Shown piece by piece: positions 1 to 9,518 of a DNA stretch of 48,428 nt. A program made the translations under genes and the position numbers. Positions within the stretch are counted from its first letter, which is position 1. The number at the start of each line of letters is the position of its first letter. This DNA is from Polytrichum commune (Eukaryota; Streptophyta; Polytrichopsida; Polytrichales; Polytrichaceae). Location of the stretch: contig OX485804.1 of assembly GCA_950295325.1 (NCBI GenBank), positions 55,430,001-55,478,428 on the forward strand. Direction: 5' to 3'. The notes beneath the pieces were generated by a model. It saw nothing but the letters and a program-made list of their open reading frames with translations, ran no database searches and was not told the DNA's origin.

Positions 1-98
1 TTACTCCAATATGACGGAGTGCATTTCAGGTTGTGCCTTGATCTTTAAGTGCCAAATCTTGAGTCACAATAGAGTCAACCTCTAGCTCAACTTGAATT

Positions 99-345
99 TT
101 GGTGGGGAGTGGGTTGTTTTGCATACAACAACTTCCAAGTTCGGTAATTTTCGGTGCATGCTTGGAGGTAGTGTGGAGGTCTGAACGAAGAACATTTTAT
201 ATTGGTGTATTGAGGATCAAACTCGTTTTGGCATGCCCAGAGGTGCTGAAAAGAGTTCGGCCCTTAATGAACCGAAAGAGGTTGCTCTTCATTTAAATTC
301 AGAAACAACCTCCGAGCATGCACTATAAGTGAAAAAATTGTATGC
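99..345 (+). repeat. Long foldback (hairpin) repeat, copy 1
   Basis: The left arm at about 151-232 and the right arm at about 243-326 are imperfect reverse complements, for example GGTGCATGCTTGGAGG on the left against CCTCCGAGCATGCAC on the right. Only about 10 bases separate the arms, so a transcript would fold into one long hairpin. A second diverged copy in the opposite orientation lies at 16145-16400, which shows that this is a dispersed repeat family. No open reading frame is convincing. A MITE or an inverted-repeat small-RNA locus are both possible. Confidence 0.7.
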
Positions 346-1010
346 AAAACAAGCAATGGAAAATCCTAGGGTACCAGCTCCCCACGTAAAGCCCATTGAG
401 GTAATGGATAACTCTAATAGATTGAAAACGCAAAACCCTCAAACTTGAAAACAAATTGGTTTAGTCAGAAGCGTCTTCAGAAAGTGTTCAAATTCGAGCA
501 TTGGTGTAATGACCCAGGAGGAAAATTGACCGCAGAGAGCAAATTTCCGAGCCTCAAAAGACTACAGAGCAAGACGAGACTGAGAACCTGAGAAACGGAT
601 GCTGATTCATTCATAGTAGCATGCTGAACTCTTAAACCCTAAACCTGGAGACCGGAGACTTGAAAACTCCAACAGCCGAGAGGTACAGCAATCAATCGCA
701 ATGTGGGTCGGAGATGCTCGTCAAATGAATGGGCATTTCTATCAGCAACATTTGATAACCTAACGTTCAAAACTCAAGAACTGGCTATCACCGGGGATCG
801 AAGGTACCCATAACCGCCCCAAAGTACATTCTCTCACTTTCACTGGATCTTGCTGATGAAATTCATTGCAGAGCCAGAATACCTACACGACTCTCAAGTC
901 CTGCTAATGCAACAGAGACTATTCTTGATCAATTTTTTAAACTGCAAAATATGAGGCGATTTAGTGACCTGTGTCGGCGTCCCACAAAGAAAGCGCGAGA
1001 GTAGACGACC
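346..1010. other. Non-coding stretch upstream of a candidate first exon
   Basis: No protein-like reading frame was seen on either strand. An AAACCCTA motif at 634-641 matches the telo-box found in many plant promoters. It lies about 370 bases before the ATG at 1011, so the stretch may serve as promoter and leader of that exon. That role is inference only. Confidence 0.35.
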
Positions 1011-1101
1011 ATGGAAGCCAACGCACACCATCGACATATTGGCCTTGCGGGAGCCGGTGCACCTCCATTACTGCAATATGCTGCTGCTATTGAATATGTC
1101 G
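1011..1101 (+). CDS. Candidate first coding exon of an unrecognised gene
   Basis: An ATG in a good context (GACCATGG) opens a 91-base frame with no stop that encodes about 30 residues rich in Ala, His and Gly. It ends at a strong splice donor, GGTAAGT at 1101-1107. The next exon could not be found, because a PIF/Harbinger-like remnant begins about 140 bases downstream. The most economical reading is that this is exon 1 of the gene whose 3' pieces lie at 1956-5024 and which the transposon has disrupted. It could equally be an unrelated orphan exon. The family was not recognised. Confidence 0.4.
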
Positions 1102-1240
1102 GTAAGTATCTCTTCTACCATATGCGGTTAAGCTTCCACAAGCTGCCGCACATCAAGCCCAACTCCCGAAGTGCTTAAGGATCGACTTTAGAAGGAGCGG
1201 GGAAGAAGACTTTCAAATCGGACCTGCCGCGTCACTGAGT

Positions 1241-1955
1241 GCCGGTTTACACCATGACCATGAAGTCGGACCATGGAAGATGGCCTTATTCCATGGTCCG
1301 ACTTCATGATCCAACTTCCATGGTTTGATTTCTTTAAAAAAACAATTTACAAAGCCTTTGGGCCATTCACTAGGTGTAAACTGAATGTGGACCAAGAGGA
1401 ATGAGCATGTATTAAAAAGTGAAAGTACTGATTTTTGATGTATGTTCAAAAAGGGCAATTTTGTAAAAAATTCAAGTTAGACCATTCTCTTGCCTATTCT
1501 TGGTTTCATTTCTCTTCATTTCTCATATCTTCTTGTTTCCGCTTGTTTTCACCTTGAACTTTAGCAAGCATGATTGCAATGAAGGAGAGGAGCAGAAGAA
1601 TTATTTTGCTTTTAAAATTATACATGTTTTTGTACATGCTTGTGCAGCATGTTGTGGACATTCAAGTATTGCTTTTGCAAGGAGAATGAGAGAAATCTAC
1701 AATTTGGAGCTTGATTAATGGGAGTATGGGGCAACATATGGAGTCAAGAACAGGTATACGGATTTCTAGACCGCTTGTTGTTGGGTTCAAGGACAGATAA
1801 AGAGTTTAGGAAATGAGCTCAAGTAAAATAAATTACATTCATATATATGTGTGAGAAGTTGGACCCTATTTGAAGAAAAGATACCCAACTTAGGGTTACT
1901 TTACCAGTGCAAGAGAGAGTAACAATGTCATTGCATAGGTTGGCTGGTGGTGATG
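1241..1955 (+). mobile_element. PIF/Harbinger-like transposon remnant, left end
   Basis: The left terminus GCCGGTTTACACCATGACC matches the termini at 2218, 3837 and 28997. The following 250 bases match the left part of the 2218-3637 element, including TGTGGACCAAGAGGAATGA. From about 1500 the sequence departs from that non-autonomous copy and instead carries decayed protein-coding sequence, ending in a transposase-like stretch (1740-1955). No right terminus is visible. The remnant stops about where homology to the inverted duplication begins, so it may mark the outer breakpoint of that duplication. Confidence 0.6.
1740..1955 (+). pseudogene. PIF/Harbinger-type transposase fragment (ALP1-like), broken
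   Basis: Translated in pieces, this stretch reads like the N-terminal helical part of plant Harbinger transposases. The visible blocks are DKEFRK, then FIYMCEKLDP, then LPVQERVTMSLHRLAGGDG. The blocks are interrupted by in-frame stops near 1816, 1828 and 1870 and by at least one frameshift, so no protein can be made. The DDE catalytic core is absent. In the family this transposase cuts and pastes elements that create 3-bp target duplications, often with help from a Myb/SANT partner protein. A candidate for that partner lies at 4302-4790. The family call rests on remembered consensus, not a search. Confidence 0.55.
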
Positions 1956-2217
1956 GACTACACAACAGGCACAAGATGCTTCTTTTTGATATTGCAGAGA
2001 TAGCTAGTGGAATGCTATTGATTTTTGAGAATCACTCAGGGAGAGTGATTGATGCAAGGGTAGACTAGTGCATTCAAAAATCTAGTTGTAAAGGCATGGC
2101 AAGTGAAAGAAGAATTCAACATTCAACAGTTGGCTCCTGTTAGTCTTGATTCCATACAAGTGGGGCGTTGTCAGTCTGTGCTCTAAATCTAGGAAAACTT
2201 AGTGGTTCATTGTCTGA

Positions 2218-3637
2218 GGGCCAATTTACACTATGGACCATGAAGTTGGAGCATGGAAGAGGGTATTTTTCAATGATCCGAGTTCATGGTCCAACTTCCA
2301 TGGTCCGAATTCTTAAAAATTAGTTTTGAAAGCCTTGGGCCCCTCACTAGGTGTAGACCGAATGTGGACCAAGAAGAATGACCATGCACCAAAAAATGAA
2401 TGTACTGATTTCTTTTTTCAACATGCCCAAAAAAGGCGGTTTTGAAAAAACATAAAGTTTGACCGTTCTCTTGTCTTCTCTTCTTGTTAAATTGTGTTGA
2501 AGATATGGCTTGCAAATCTTCTCACAATAATTTTTTACAAAAAAAATGAGCGATTTAATTTGTACATGCTCAATGTAATTTACATGTTGTCACTACACTA
2601 CATAGGATATTTAGTGTTTGATTATATTTAATGTTGTTACCAGTGTACCTTGCTCAACACTAATTTTCAATTCTTTCATAATTAGTGTTAGAAGATTTGC
2701 TAGAAGATATGTTGGAATTATCCTTTTATCATTATTTTTTTTTCATATCCTTACTAACACTAAATTAAAAAAATGTAACTTCCACATATTACCATAGTTG
2801 ATATTTAGTGTTTGAGTTTACATTTATTGTTAGTTACTTTCACAGGGTCATTGATAGTTAGTGTATGTGTTCGTATTTAGTGTATCAAACACAAAATATC
2901 CTATTTAGTGTAGTAGAAAACTATGCAAAAAAGAACCGCAATCATTCTCCCATTGGGGTTCTTTTGACCACCCTGATCTACAATCACTAAACAACTACAA
3001 AATTTTGTTTTTTGTTTTACAACTATACTTTTTTTAAAGTGTTGGGGCATGTAATCAAGACCTTTCCAACAGTATATTACAAGACCCCAAATTCCAAACA
3101 TTTTAGTTGGTAGACCAAAACCATATATGCACTCACTTTTTTGAGTTCTAGATGTCCCACATTGTTTGATGAAACATATGGGAGCAAGTTTAAGGGGTAG
3201 GGCATGAAAGAAATGGTATTTCTCATGGGCTATGATATGATCTAGGCACGTAGAGGGTGGACTTGCTTCTCAAGATTTATTACTTCATATAGATGTTGAA
3301 AAGAGTGCCTTGGTAGCCTTACCCAGTGGGAAGAGTTATATATAAAGCCCCCCCCCCAAAAAAATTCATTAAAAACATAATATTACAACATTTCTCTATC
3401 ATGGGCCCTTGCCTTTTTCTACCATATCACCTCTCTTGCCTCTCTCACCACAAAACCTGTTGGACCCTGTTAGTGCATTTATTAGGCCTTGAAAATTGTA
3501 TTTTGGAGACTTCAACTTTCATGATGCCTCTGCCATTTTTTTCCTTAGTGTAAACCGAAGTGGTCCAGGACGAGCAGCCAATCATCGCTCTTACAGAGCG
3601 CTGGTCCTACTTCCTGGTCCTTAGTCTAGACCGGCCC
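2218..3637 (+). mobile_element. Non-autonomous PIF/Harbinger-like TIR element, 1.42 kb
   Basis: The element begins GGGCCAATTTACACTATGG and ends with the inverted counterpart ...CTAGACCGGCCC. A 3-bp TGA lies on both sides (2215-2217 and 3638-3640). The interior has no long open frame. It matches 28997-30723 in the opposite orientation almost throughout, including a nested foldback (2591-2916). The homologous place in the right arm of the inverted duplication, near 12645, lacks the element, so this copy inserted after the duplication or was lost from the other arm. A C-tract (CCCCCCCCC) lies at about 3349-3357. Confidence 0.8.
2591..2916. mobile_element. Nested MITE with CACTACACTA-type ends
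   Basis: The left end CACTACACTACATAGGATAT and the right end ATATCCTATTTAGTGTAGTAG are inverted repeats about 325 bases apart. Several internal copies of TTAGTGT(T) are also present in both orientations. The same unit sits at the same internal place in the element at 28997-30723 (30012-30331). The CACTA-like termini suggest a small CACTA/EnSpm derivative, but no clear target duplication was read, so the superfamily is uncertain. Confidence 0.65.
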
Positions 3638-3836
3638 TGAGGAACTTTGTGGTTCATTGTCTGATTTAGGTGGAAGAGCTATCTGTCCTTGTAAAGGCAG
3701 GCTGAATATAGTCACCCTTGTTTTCCAGGTCGATACTTCTCGCTCAATTGACGGAGCCAGCCTCACATCTGTGACCACAATCATCGGTGCACAACTTGGA
3801 ATTCTTATACTCTCGGACAAGGACTTGTTTGTTTGA

Positions 3837-4906
3837 GGGGCGGTTTACACTATGGACCATGAAGTCGTCCCACGGCCGTCTAAGCGATGTGATTGGACGT
3901 TGAAGTCGTCCCGGGACGACTTGGATTTACACCAAGGAAAAAATGGCAGAGTGACCACGGAGGTTGAGGTCCACAAAATATTTTTTTTAAACCTACTCTA
4001 TCCACTGCCATGGTCCAACGGATTTTTCGTTGGGACAAGCAAAAGAGGTGGTCTAGGAAAAACAACAAGGGCCCATGTCAGAAAAATGCCGTTTTAATGA
4101 TTTTTTTTTCCGAATTAATTAATGATTTTCTTCGGCTACAGTTAGAAGGCTGGATTATTGTAAATACATATTTCCGTTATGGTTGAAAGCATAGTAGAAA
4201 AGACCCGTTTTTTTGCAAGAAATGGATCGTTTGTATTTGTTCGTTTCATCACTGTTTTGGTGTACTTCAACTAGTAGTGTGTGATATTTTTGAGGTAGAA
4301 AATGGAGGGTTATAGCGGTGATGGGGGATCACAAAGAGAGTCACAAGGAGAGTGGTCACAAAATTCTGAGTGGATGCAAGAAATGGCAGCTCCAATTTTC
4401 AGACCTCATTATTCAATTTCAAAAATGCTACAAAGACCTAGTTTGCTTTCATCTTCTTTGAATGCATTTCCTCCTCCTCCTCCTCCTCTTATTTCCACTA
4501 TTGAAGTTGGAATTTTTGAAGGCAAAGAAGAAATAGGAAAAAAAGGAATGGTTGGAAAGAAGAGGGGACGCACATCAAAAGAAGGATCAAAGAAGGTGAG
4601 GAAAACGGATGTTATAGAAGTTGGAGAATCAGATGAAGAGGAAACGGGAAGAGTGAAGTGGAAGGACTTTGAGGTTCATCAGCTCATTGCTATTCGAGGA
4701 AAAATGAAAGAAGAGTTTGCAAAATCGGCAAACAAACAAGGTAAATTTTCAAAGAAGTATAATTTTTTTGAGCAAAAACTAAAACCTTGAAAACCTTGAA
4801 TGTCTTGAATATCTTAAATGTTTTGTATGATGCCGTATGATGGGCCGTAGAAGGCCTTGGCCTTAGCCGTAAGCCCCTATGCCCCCCTCCCCCAAAACAG
4901 GGTCGG
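3837..4906 (+). mobile_element. PIF/Harbinger-like element carrying a Myb/SANT ORF
   Basis: The left terminus GGGGCGGTTTACACTATGG is the family terminus and is followed by a subterminal block shared with 28997-29230 (AAAAAATGGCA...GAGG, AAGGGCCCATG). The expected right inverted terminus is missing; the sequence ends ...AACAGGGTCGG before the flank resumes at TGAGGCTTTTCC. The right arm of the inverted duplication at about 12455-12465 is the empty site. Inside lies the open frame 4302-4790. This copy is therefore either right-end truncated or a chimeric member of the family. Confidence 0.65.
4302..4790 (+). CDS. Myb/SANT-like (trihelix-type) transposon protein, truncated
   Basis: This intact 162-codon frame starts at an ATG about 460 bases inside a Harbinger-like element. 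Residues 65-110 are strongly basic (KKRGRTSKEGSKK), with an acidic patch after them (ESDEEE), which looks like a nuclear-localisation region. Residues about 118-155 begin WKDFEVHQLIAIRGKM and continue with a second helix, resembling the start of the Myb/SANT-like DNA-binding domain. In PIF/Harbinger elements such a protein helps the transposase bind its termini and enter the nucleus. The domain appears to stop short, after about one and a half helices, so the protein is probably truncated. Its place inside a TIR element supports the assignment. An unrelated trihelix fragment is the alternative. Confidence 0.5.
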   Translation: MEGYSGDGGSQRESQGEWSQNSEWMQEMAAPIFRPHYSISKMLQRPSLLSSSLNAFPPPPPPLISTIEVGIFEGKEEIGKKGMVGKKRGRTSKEGSKKVRKTDVIEVGESDEEETGRVKWKDFEVHQLIAIRGKMKEEFAKSANKQGKFSKKYNFFEQKLKP

Positions 4907-5024
4907 TGAGGCTTTTCCTGTGGAGGACAGGCTTCATGTGCCGCCGATCAAGAGAGGCAAGGAACCCAGGAGTTTGAAGCTTTCTGAAATTGATAGAAAT
5001 GATATTGAACTCAACCTTAAGTAA

Positions 5025-5289
5025 GGTGGGTTACATTTTTATTCCCAATATACATATTTACAGAAGAGTTGACAAGCAGATAACTCTATCTATCAGCATT
5101 GCAGGTGTGATCGACCAAATTATTGGACGAGCTAGCCCGCATATGGTTTTGAGGAGTTTTAGATACCAATACGTACAAACTGAAGTAGAAGTACCTCTGC
5201 TCATCATTTCCGCCACAGCATTTGTTGTGTTAGCGGATCCAACCAATATCACACTTCCAGTGCACTTGCTGCTCCAGTCCTCCTCTAAC
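5025..5289. other. Short convergent intergenic gap, duplicated at 12077-12340
   Basis: This gap lies between the 3' end of the unrecognised gene (plus) and the end of the left kinase (minus). It matches 12077-12340 in reverse. It should hold the 3' untranslated ends of both units. Open frames reading through it are not conserved in frame between the two copies, so I regard it as non-coding. Confidence 0.5.
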
Positions 5290-6669
5290 TTATCTGATCA
5301 GTTGAGCATTGTCATCAGTTTTGGAACTTGTTGTGCCCGTGGGACTAGCAACCAGAACTTGCGCGCATCTCCTCAGATTGCCAAAACTGGAATGAGCAAA
5401 CATTGCCGCAGATGCTGCCACTCTTGATACATCTTGCGCAATCGACCACACAGGAATGTCACCTTTCATCATCATGACAACCTGATACATCCTGGGTCTC
5501 TTGTCAGGATTATACTCGGTGCACTGCTTGGCGATGGCTAAGCATCGCTTGATCTCCTCCTGATTGTAAGTGGCATCCTCTTGTTTCCCAAACTCTGGGT
5601 CAATGATGTTATCATCCCTCGCTTTCTCCACAAATGTAGGCACACTCTTTCTCGGTGCACCTCCTATGAGGACATACAACAGGACACCGAAACTGTAGAC
5701 ATCCACCTTCGCACTCCGCATGTGGTTATCTTTGAAATGAGGATCTGCATATACAGAAGTTCCCAGAAAGGTGTCTGTGTAGGTAGGTTCTTGAGTTTGG
5801 GGCATTAGCCTGGCAGTCCCGAAGTCCGCAATGTAGGGTTGAAAAGTTTCGTCATCGAAGAGAATGTTCCCCGGCTTGATGTCATGGTGGATGAATTGTT
5901 GCGGTGCCTGATCATGCAAGTAAGTAAGGCCCTCCGCAACTCCTAACCCAATTTTCAACCGCGCTTCCCAGTTCAACCAGGGATACTTATCGGGCTCGTC
6001 CAGGTGCTTTGCAAGGCTCGAATGCAACGGCGTTACCATCAACAAATGCGCATCTTCTTTGGAATCCCCGTCACTGTAACCAAGGAGCTGCACCACATTC
6101 TTATGGCGGAGCATACTGATCCTCCGAACCTCTTTTTTAAAGTCGTCATTCCAACCTTTGTGGTACACGCCCTTCATCCGCTTGATGGCCACTTTGCGCA
6201 TCTCGCCCTCGTGAAGCAGAGTTCCCTCAAAAAATTTCCCATTGCTCCCTTCACCGATCTGTTTGGAGAAACCATCGGCAGCTTTTTCAAGCTCCTCTTC
6301 ACGGTAGGCGACGAATTCGTGCAGGAATTTGGAAGAAGGGCGGTTGTCTTCTCTCGATGTGGAGCCGCCCGCACCCGAGATTGATGAACTCCGTGACCTC
6401 CATTGCAAGAACCTCCTCCATTCATAGAAGCAGCTAACTAGGGTTAGGAAGAGCGTCAGGCACAGGAATGGGATAGTTCCGGTGACGTAGTAGACTTGTA
6501 TGGTTAAAGTGTTGTCATTGATAGCGATGAAGCGATGAGACGAGTCCAGCCTCGCACGCCTGGAAAATTCTTCCGCAGCAACTTGCACCTGAATTACAAA
6601 AACAGACACTAGGATGCATGCTACTAAGCATGCAAGGACTACCCGACGATCAAGAAAATTCCAACCCAT
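5290..6669 (-). CDS. Receptor-like Ser/Thr kinase, left copy, altered glycine loop
   Basis: This is an intronless frame of 459 codons starting at the ATG complementary to 6667-6669. Hydrophobic stretches at residues about 9-29 (signal peptide or anchor) and 58-80 suggest a short extracellular part of some 30 residues, followed by a cytoplasmic kinase domain at about 132-405. Visible kinase features are the ATP-binding Lys163 (VAIKRMK), Glu180 of helix C, catalytic loop HHDIKPGN (261-268), DFG at 282-284, an ADP in place of APE (308-310) and Asp323. His replaces the usual Arg before the catalytic Asp, so it is a non-RD kinase, a class often linked to innate immune receptors. The glycine loop reads GEGSNGKFFEG: the conserved Val is lost, whereas the right copy has GEGSNGIVFEG. 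Activity may be reduced. There are no LRR, lectin or LysM repeats, so the ligand is unknown. Confidence 0.85.
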   Translation of the reverse strand: MGWNFLDRRVVLACLVACILVSVFVIQVQVAAEEFSRRARLDSSHRFIAINDNTLTIQVYYVTGTIPFLCLTLFLTLVSCFYEWRRFLQWRSRSSSISGAGGSTSREDNRPSSKFLHEFVAYREEELEKAADGFSKQIGEGSNGKFFEGTLLHEGEMRKVAIKRMKGVYHKGWNDDFKKEVRRISMLRHKNVVQLLGYSDGDSKEDAHLLMVTPLHSSLAKHLDEPDKYPWLNWEARLKIGLGVAEGLTYLHDQAPQQFIHHDIKPGNILFDDETFQPYIADFGTARLMPQTQEPTYTDTFLGTSVYADPHFKDNHMRSAKVDVYSFGVLLYVLIGGAPRKSVPTFVEKARDDNIIDPEFGKQEDATYNQEEIKRCLAIAKQCTEYNPDKRPRMYQVVMMMKGDIPVWSIAQDVSRVAASAAMFAHSSFGNLRRCAQVLVASPTGTTSSKTDDNAQLIR

Positions 6670-7822
6670 CGTTGCCGAGTGCCTTTCGTTTTCTTCAATC
6701 TTCCCCTTCCCCCAAGTTCTTCCAGACCATGCTCTCTACCCCTCTTGTGATGACGAATCTGTACGCTAAATCTCAAGCTAATTACTACGTTGCAAAATCT
6801 CATTCGGAACCTCCCTCCCGGTTGTCGGTACTGTCAATTCTCTCAATTTCGTTGAACATCATTCTGCGCTGTCTGCAACACGTAGAGTTGTGTCTGTCAG
6901 AGGCCTTCATTCGAGGCGACTATAAGTGGAGAAAAGTCTCAAAAATACGAGTCCTCTTACCGACAAGGCATAGAGTCAGCTGTCTGTACATGCACTTCAA
7001 ATAAGTTTAGCGAAATGTGCCGGTTTAATCATAAACTCCCAGTTATTGGCCACAAAAAACCCAAATTTCGTGCATAACTCGGTGTCCATAAACATAAGAT
7101 ACTATCTTCACATGAATTCTAGCAATTCCGCATTGCATTGATTAACAAGGTCATTGCTCCAACGGAAATGTGTCACCAATTGGTTTGGCCAATAATCACA
7201 GAATGTCCCTCTATCCAATTCATCTACATGATAGTGCTTCGGGCTAAAAAGATTGGCCGTATTGAATAACGTCTCGTAATAAGATCTATCTTTGCATATT
7301 CAACATTCTCTTGAGTTTTGATACTACAAATACCATAAATTAGTCTCCATATATGGTTTTTGACCTTATGACTCTAGTATTACCCTGGTAAAATATTCTA
7401 CCCTATCCTAGTCCATTTGGCTATTTTCCTAAAATAGAAAAGTTCTCTCGGTAGATATCCCAAACTATTATGCCTCAACCTCAACCTGCCATATTGTTGG
7501 TCTAATCTCCTTTGAACCGATCGATTTCTGAGCTCGACAATTTTACATTGGTGCCTCATCCCAATCATTGGGACCTCAATCATAAATGTCCAAATTATTT
7601 TTGCCTAACTCATAACTAAACCTTAGTACTCTTCATACATTGGTACATACATATTTAAACGAATGAAAGGTTTCCGAAAATATAGCAATTGGTATTGCAT
7701 GTTGTTATAAGCACCAAGGAGGAAGGAGCTTTGTACCGACTGGGTGGTAGCCACTTCCCTAGCCCCAACGCCAACGAGGACCACTGAAGCCCTTGGATGG
7801 GGCCCATGACCACACAAGGTTT
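6670..7822 (-). promoter_or_regulatory. Duplicated upstream region of the left kinase
   Basis: About 1.15 kb upstream of the start codon is shared with 9519-10696 in reverse, with scattered substitutions and small indels. Conservation extends evenly through the stretch, so the second kinase copy received its promoter with the coding region. I found no well-placed TATA motif that I would defend. The small open frames here run opposite to the kinase, and their predicted proteins differ in the two copies, which argues against coding. Confidence 0.5.
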
Positions 7823-8429
7823 TAATATTGCTATAATATTTTTTTAATGAATTATTTTTTGGGGAAGCGAAGAAAATAAGAGACTACAAAATAGTGGTCA
7901 AACTTGAATATTTCCAAAACTGTTATTTTTGGATATATACCGGAGTGTGTATTATTAGGTGCTCATGCTGGAACTGTATCCGTGAACATGCCACACGCCA
8001 CAACATATATCCAATATTCCAAGTACATAAGATACGCATTGCATGCTTGAGTATCCTATTCACACTTGCAGTCAGTGAAAGTGTACTTTGATTTTCTGGT
8101 CGTCACTCCTGATCAGCCGGGAGTATTTATAAGCTTGAACTGAAAGACTGAATCATGTTTTTCCAGCTTCGGAGTACTGGGGGCGCACTGCATACTTATG
8201 GGATGGCACAAGATGTGTATGACATCAGAAACCACAGTTACAGACAGGTTCCTTCCTTTAGTGAAGCGATGATGAATGTCCCTGGTAAATAAGCTTGGAT
8301 TCTAAACGAAACAATGCAAACCAATTTGTATGTAGGTACAGTAGGTGAAGAATATTGGCAACAGCTAATCATAACAACATGCAATACCAACTCTTATCTT
8401 TTCACAATCCTTTGATTCTTTTGATTCTG

Positions 8430-8657
8430 TCTCTATGATCAGGGAGAACCGGCAGTTAGTTACAGATGAACCAGTTGAGTTTGAGAAATAACCAGTTGAA
8501 AGTTCAAGACTGTAGGAAAATTACTGATCATTTTAGAGAAATTTATAGAATATACCCCAATTTTAATAAACGAAAACCGGAGGATGTCAACATGTAACCG
8601 GTTGGACTTGCAAACACTAGGATCTTGACCGGTTATGCCCAAAAACCTCCCCGATCA
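8430..8657 (-). mobile_element. LTR fragment (5' end), copy of the 27490 LTR
   Basis: Read on the minus strand from 8657, the sequence begins TGATCGGGGAGGTTTTTGGG and matches TGTCCGGGGAGGTTTTTGGG at 27490, then continues for about 200 bases with recognisable identity (ACATGTTG, CTCTAAAATGATC, GTCTTGAACTTT, TTATTTCTCAAACTCAAC). The motif AACCGGTTA/AACCGGTTG is repeated in this copy. Similarity fades beyond 8430. It is a truncated or solo LTR. Confidence 0.65.
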
Positions 8658-8732
8658 CTGATTTGTCTGTACCCCTACATGGTAGTTAACTTACAAGGGA
8701 CATCTAGGTTGCATAAACTTTGAATGCACCCC

Positions 8733-9160
8733 CAACCGAATGTGGACCAAGAGGAATGACCATGCACCAAAACGTGAATGTGCTCATTTTTAATATATGT
8801 TTAAAAAACTAGTTTTGAAAAAAAAATCAAGTGTGACCATTCTTTTGTTGTCTCTTATTTTCTTCTCTTCCCCTCAAAAAATTTGATTTAAAAATTATTG
8901 TAGCAATATTTCTCTGCCATGGGCCCTTGCCTTTTTCTACCATAATACCTCTTTTGCCTCTCCCACCACAAAACCCATTAGACCATGTCAGTGAATAATG
9001 TAGGCCTTAAAATATGTCTTTTGGGGTCCTCAAACTTCATGCTCACTCTGACATTTTTTCCTAGGTGTAAACCGAAGTGGTCCTAGATGGTGTTCAACAT
9101 CCAATCACAAGTTTTACAGATCCTTGGAACGACTTCATGGTCCATGGTGCAAACAACCCC
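8733..9160 (+). mobile_element. Deleted copy of the PIF/Harbinger-like TIR family
   Basis: The subterminal block CCGAATGTGGACCAAGAGGA, the middle block GGGCCCTTGCCTTTTTCTAC and the right end ...GGTCCATGGTGCAAACAACCCC all match the element at 2218-3637 in the same order. The left terminal repeat and most of the interior, including the nested MITE, are missing. It is a short, non-autonomous relic. Confidence 0.7.
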
Positions 9161-9518
9161 TTGATATAACACGTTTGAGAAATGATAAGATTGTCGTATT
9201 ATGGGGGTGTCACAAATTCAATAATATGACAAATTGGACCTCCTTGTTGTAATTACAAGGTACATCATGGAAACACACATTAAATATTTTTTCACATATT
9301 TGGAATTATTATTCTTTTGAATGTCTATACAAATATGCAAATTTCTCTCATGAAATCTATGTGGACTTGCATAAAAAATTGATAGTTTGTTGATATTGCC
9401 ACTTCAAATTAGCAACATATATCTTATTGAGCTTCTCCGATATAGCCTGCAATTTCATTACATATGCAGGAGTGAACTCTACTGAGTTGTCCATAGAAAA
9501 TAAAGCTAACCAAAATGA

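Larger units (their letters stand above)
1956..5024 (+). pseudogene. Unrecognised gene, 3' portion, split by two transposons
   Basis: Protein-like pieces lie at about 1956-2217, 3641-3836 and 4907-5024, ending in a stop at about 5022-5024 after ...DIELNLK. The same pieces are contiguous on the minus strand at 12341-12895, which shows that they form one unit cut by the elements at 2218-3637 and 3837-4906. Readable segments include FDIAEIASGMLLIFEN, WQVKEEFNIQQLAPVSLDS and HVPPIKRGKEPRSLKL. The frame changes between pieces, and in-frame stops occur near 2067 and 2188. The unit converges tail to tail with the kinase at 5290-6669. I could not assign a family. Exon 1 may be 1011-1101. Confidence 0.5.
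1955..7822 (-). repeat. Inverted duplication, left arm
   Basis: Read in reverse complement, this arm matches 9519-12900. The match runs through the 3' pieces of an unrecognised gene, the kinase coding region and about 1.15 kb upstream of the kinase. The kinase proteins are about 96.5 percent identical (16 of 459 residues differ by eye count). The inner end falls near a shared CACACAAGG/CCTTGTGTGG at 7813-7822 and 9519-9528. The left arm is longer only because it carries transposon insertions at 2218-3637 and 3837-4906. A spacer of about 1.7 kb separates the arms. Confidence 0.9.
7823..9518. other. Spacer between the arms of the inverted duplication
   Basis: No gene was recognised here. The spacer holds a partial LTR related to 27490-28450 (8430-8657) and a deleted copy of the TIR transposon family (8733-9160). 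The remaining sequence is AT-rich and without convincing open frames. A single-copy spacer of about 1.7 kb would let the arms form a stem-loop in principle. Confidence 0.6.

Noticed and set aside
99-296. 65-codon frame at the left end
   Set aside because: It lies inside the foldback repeat, and the frame is not kept in the second copy at 16145-16400.
4902-4910. hAT element, suggested by CAGGG near the right end of the 3837 element
   Set aside because: The left terminus, the SANT-like ORF and the related copies with 3-bp flanking repeats fit PIF/Harbinger better; no 8-bp target duplication was seen.
6004-6384. 126-codon frame antisense to the left kinase (and its twin at 10982-11362)
   Set aside because: It is conserved only because the kinase is duplicated. 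It mirrors kinase codons, has no domain-like pattern and no supporting start context.
6618-7004. 128-codon frame opposite to the left kinase promoter (and 10365-10748)
   Set aside because: It overlaps the kinase start and promoter. The predicted proteins differ in the two copies by changes including an indel, and the composition is not protein-like.
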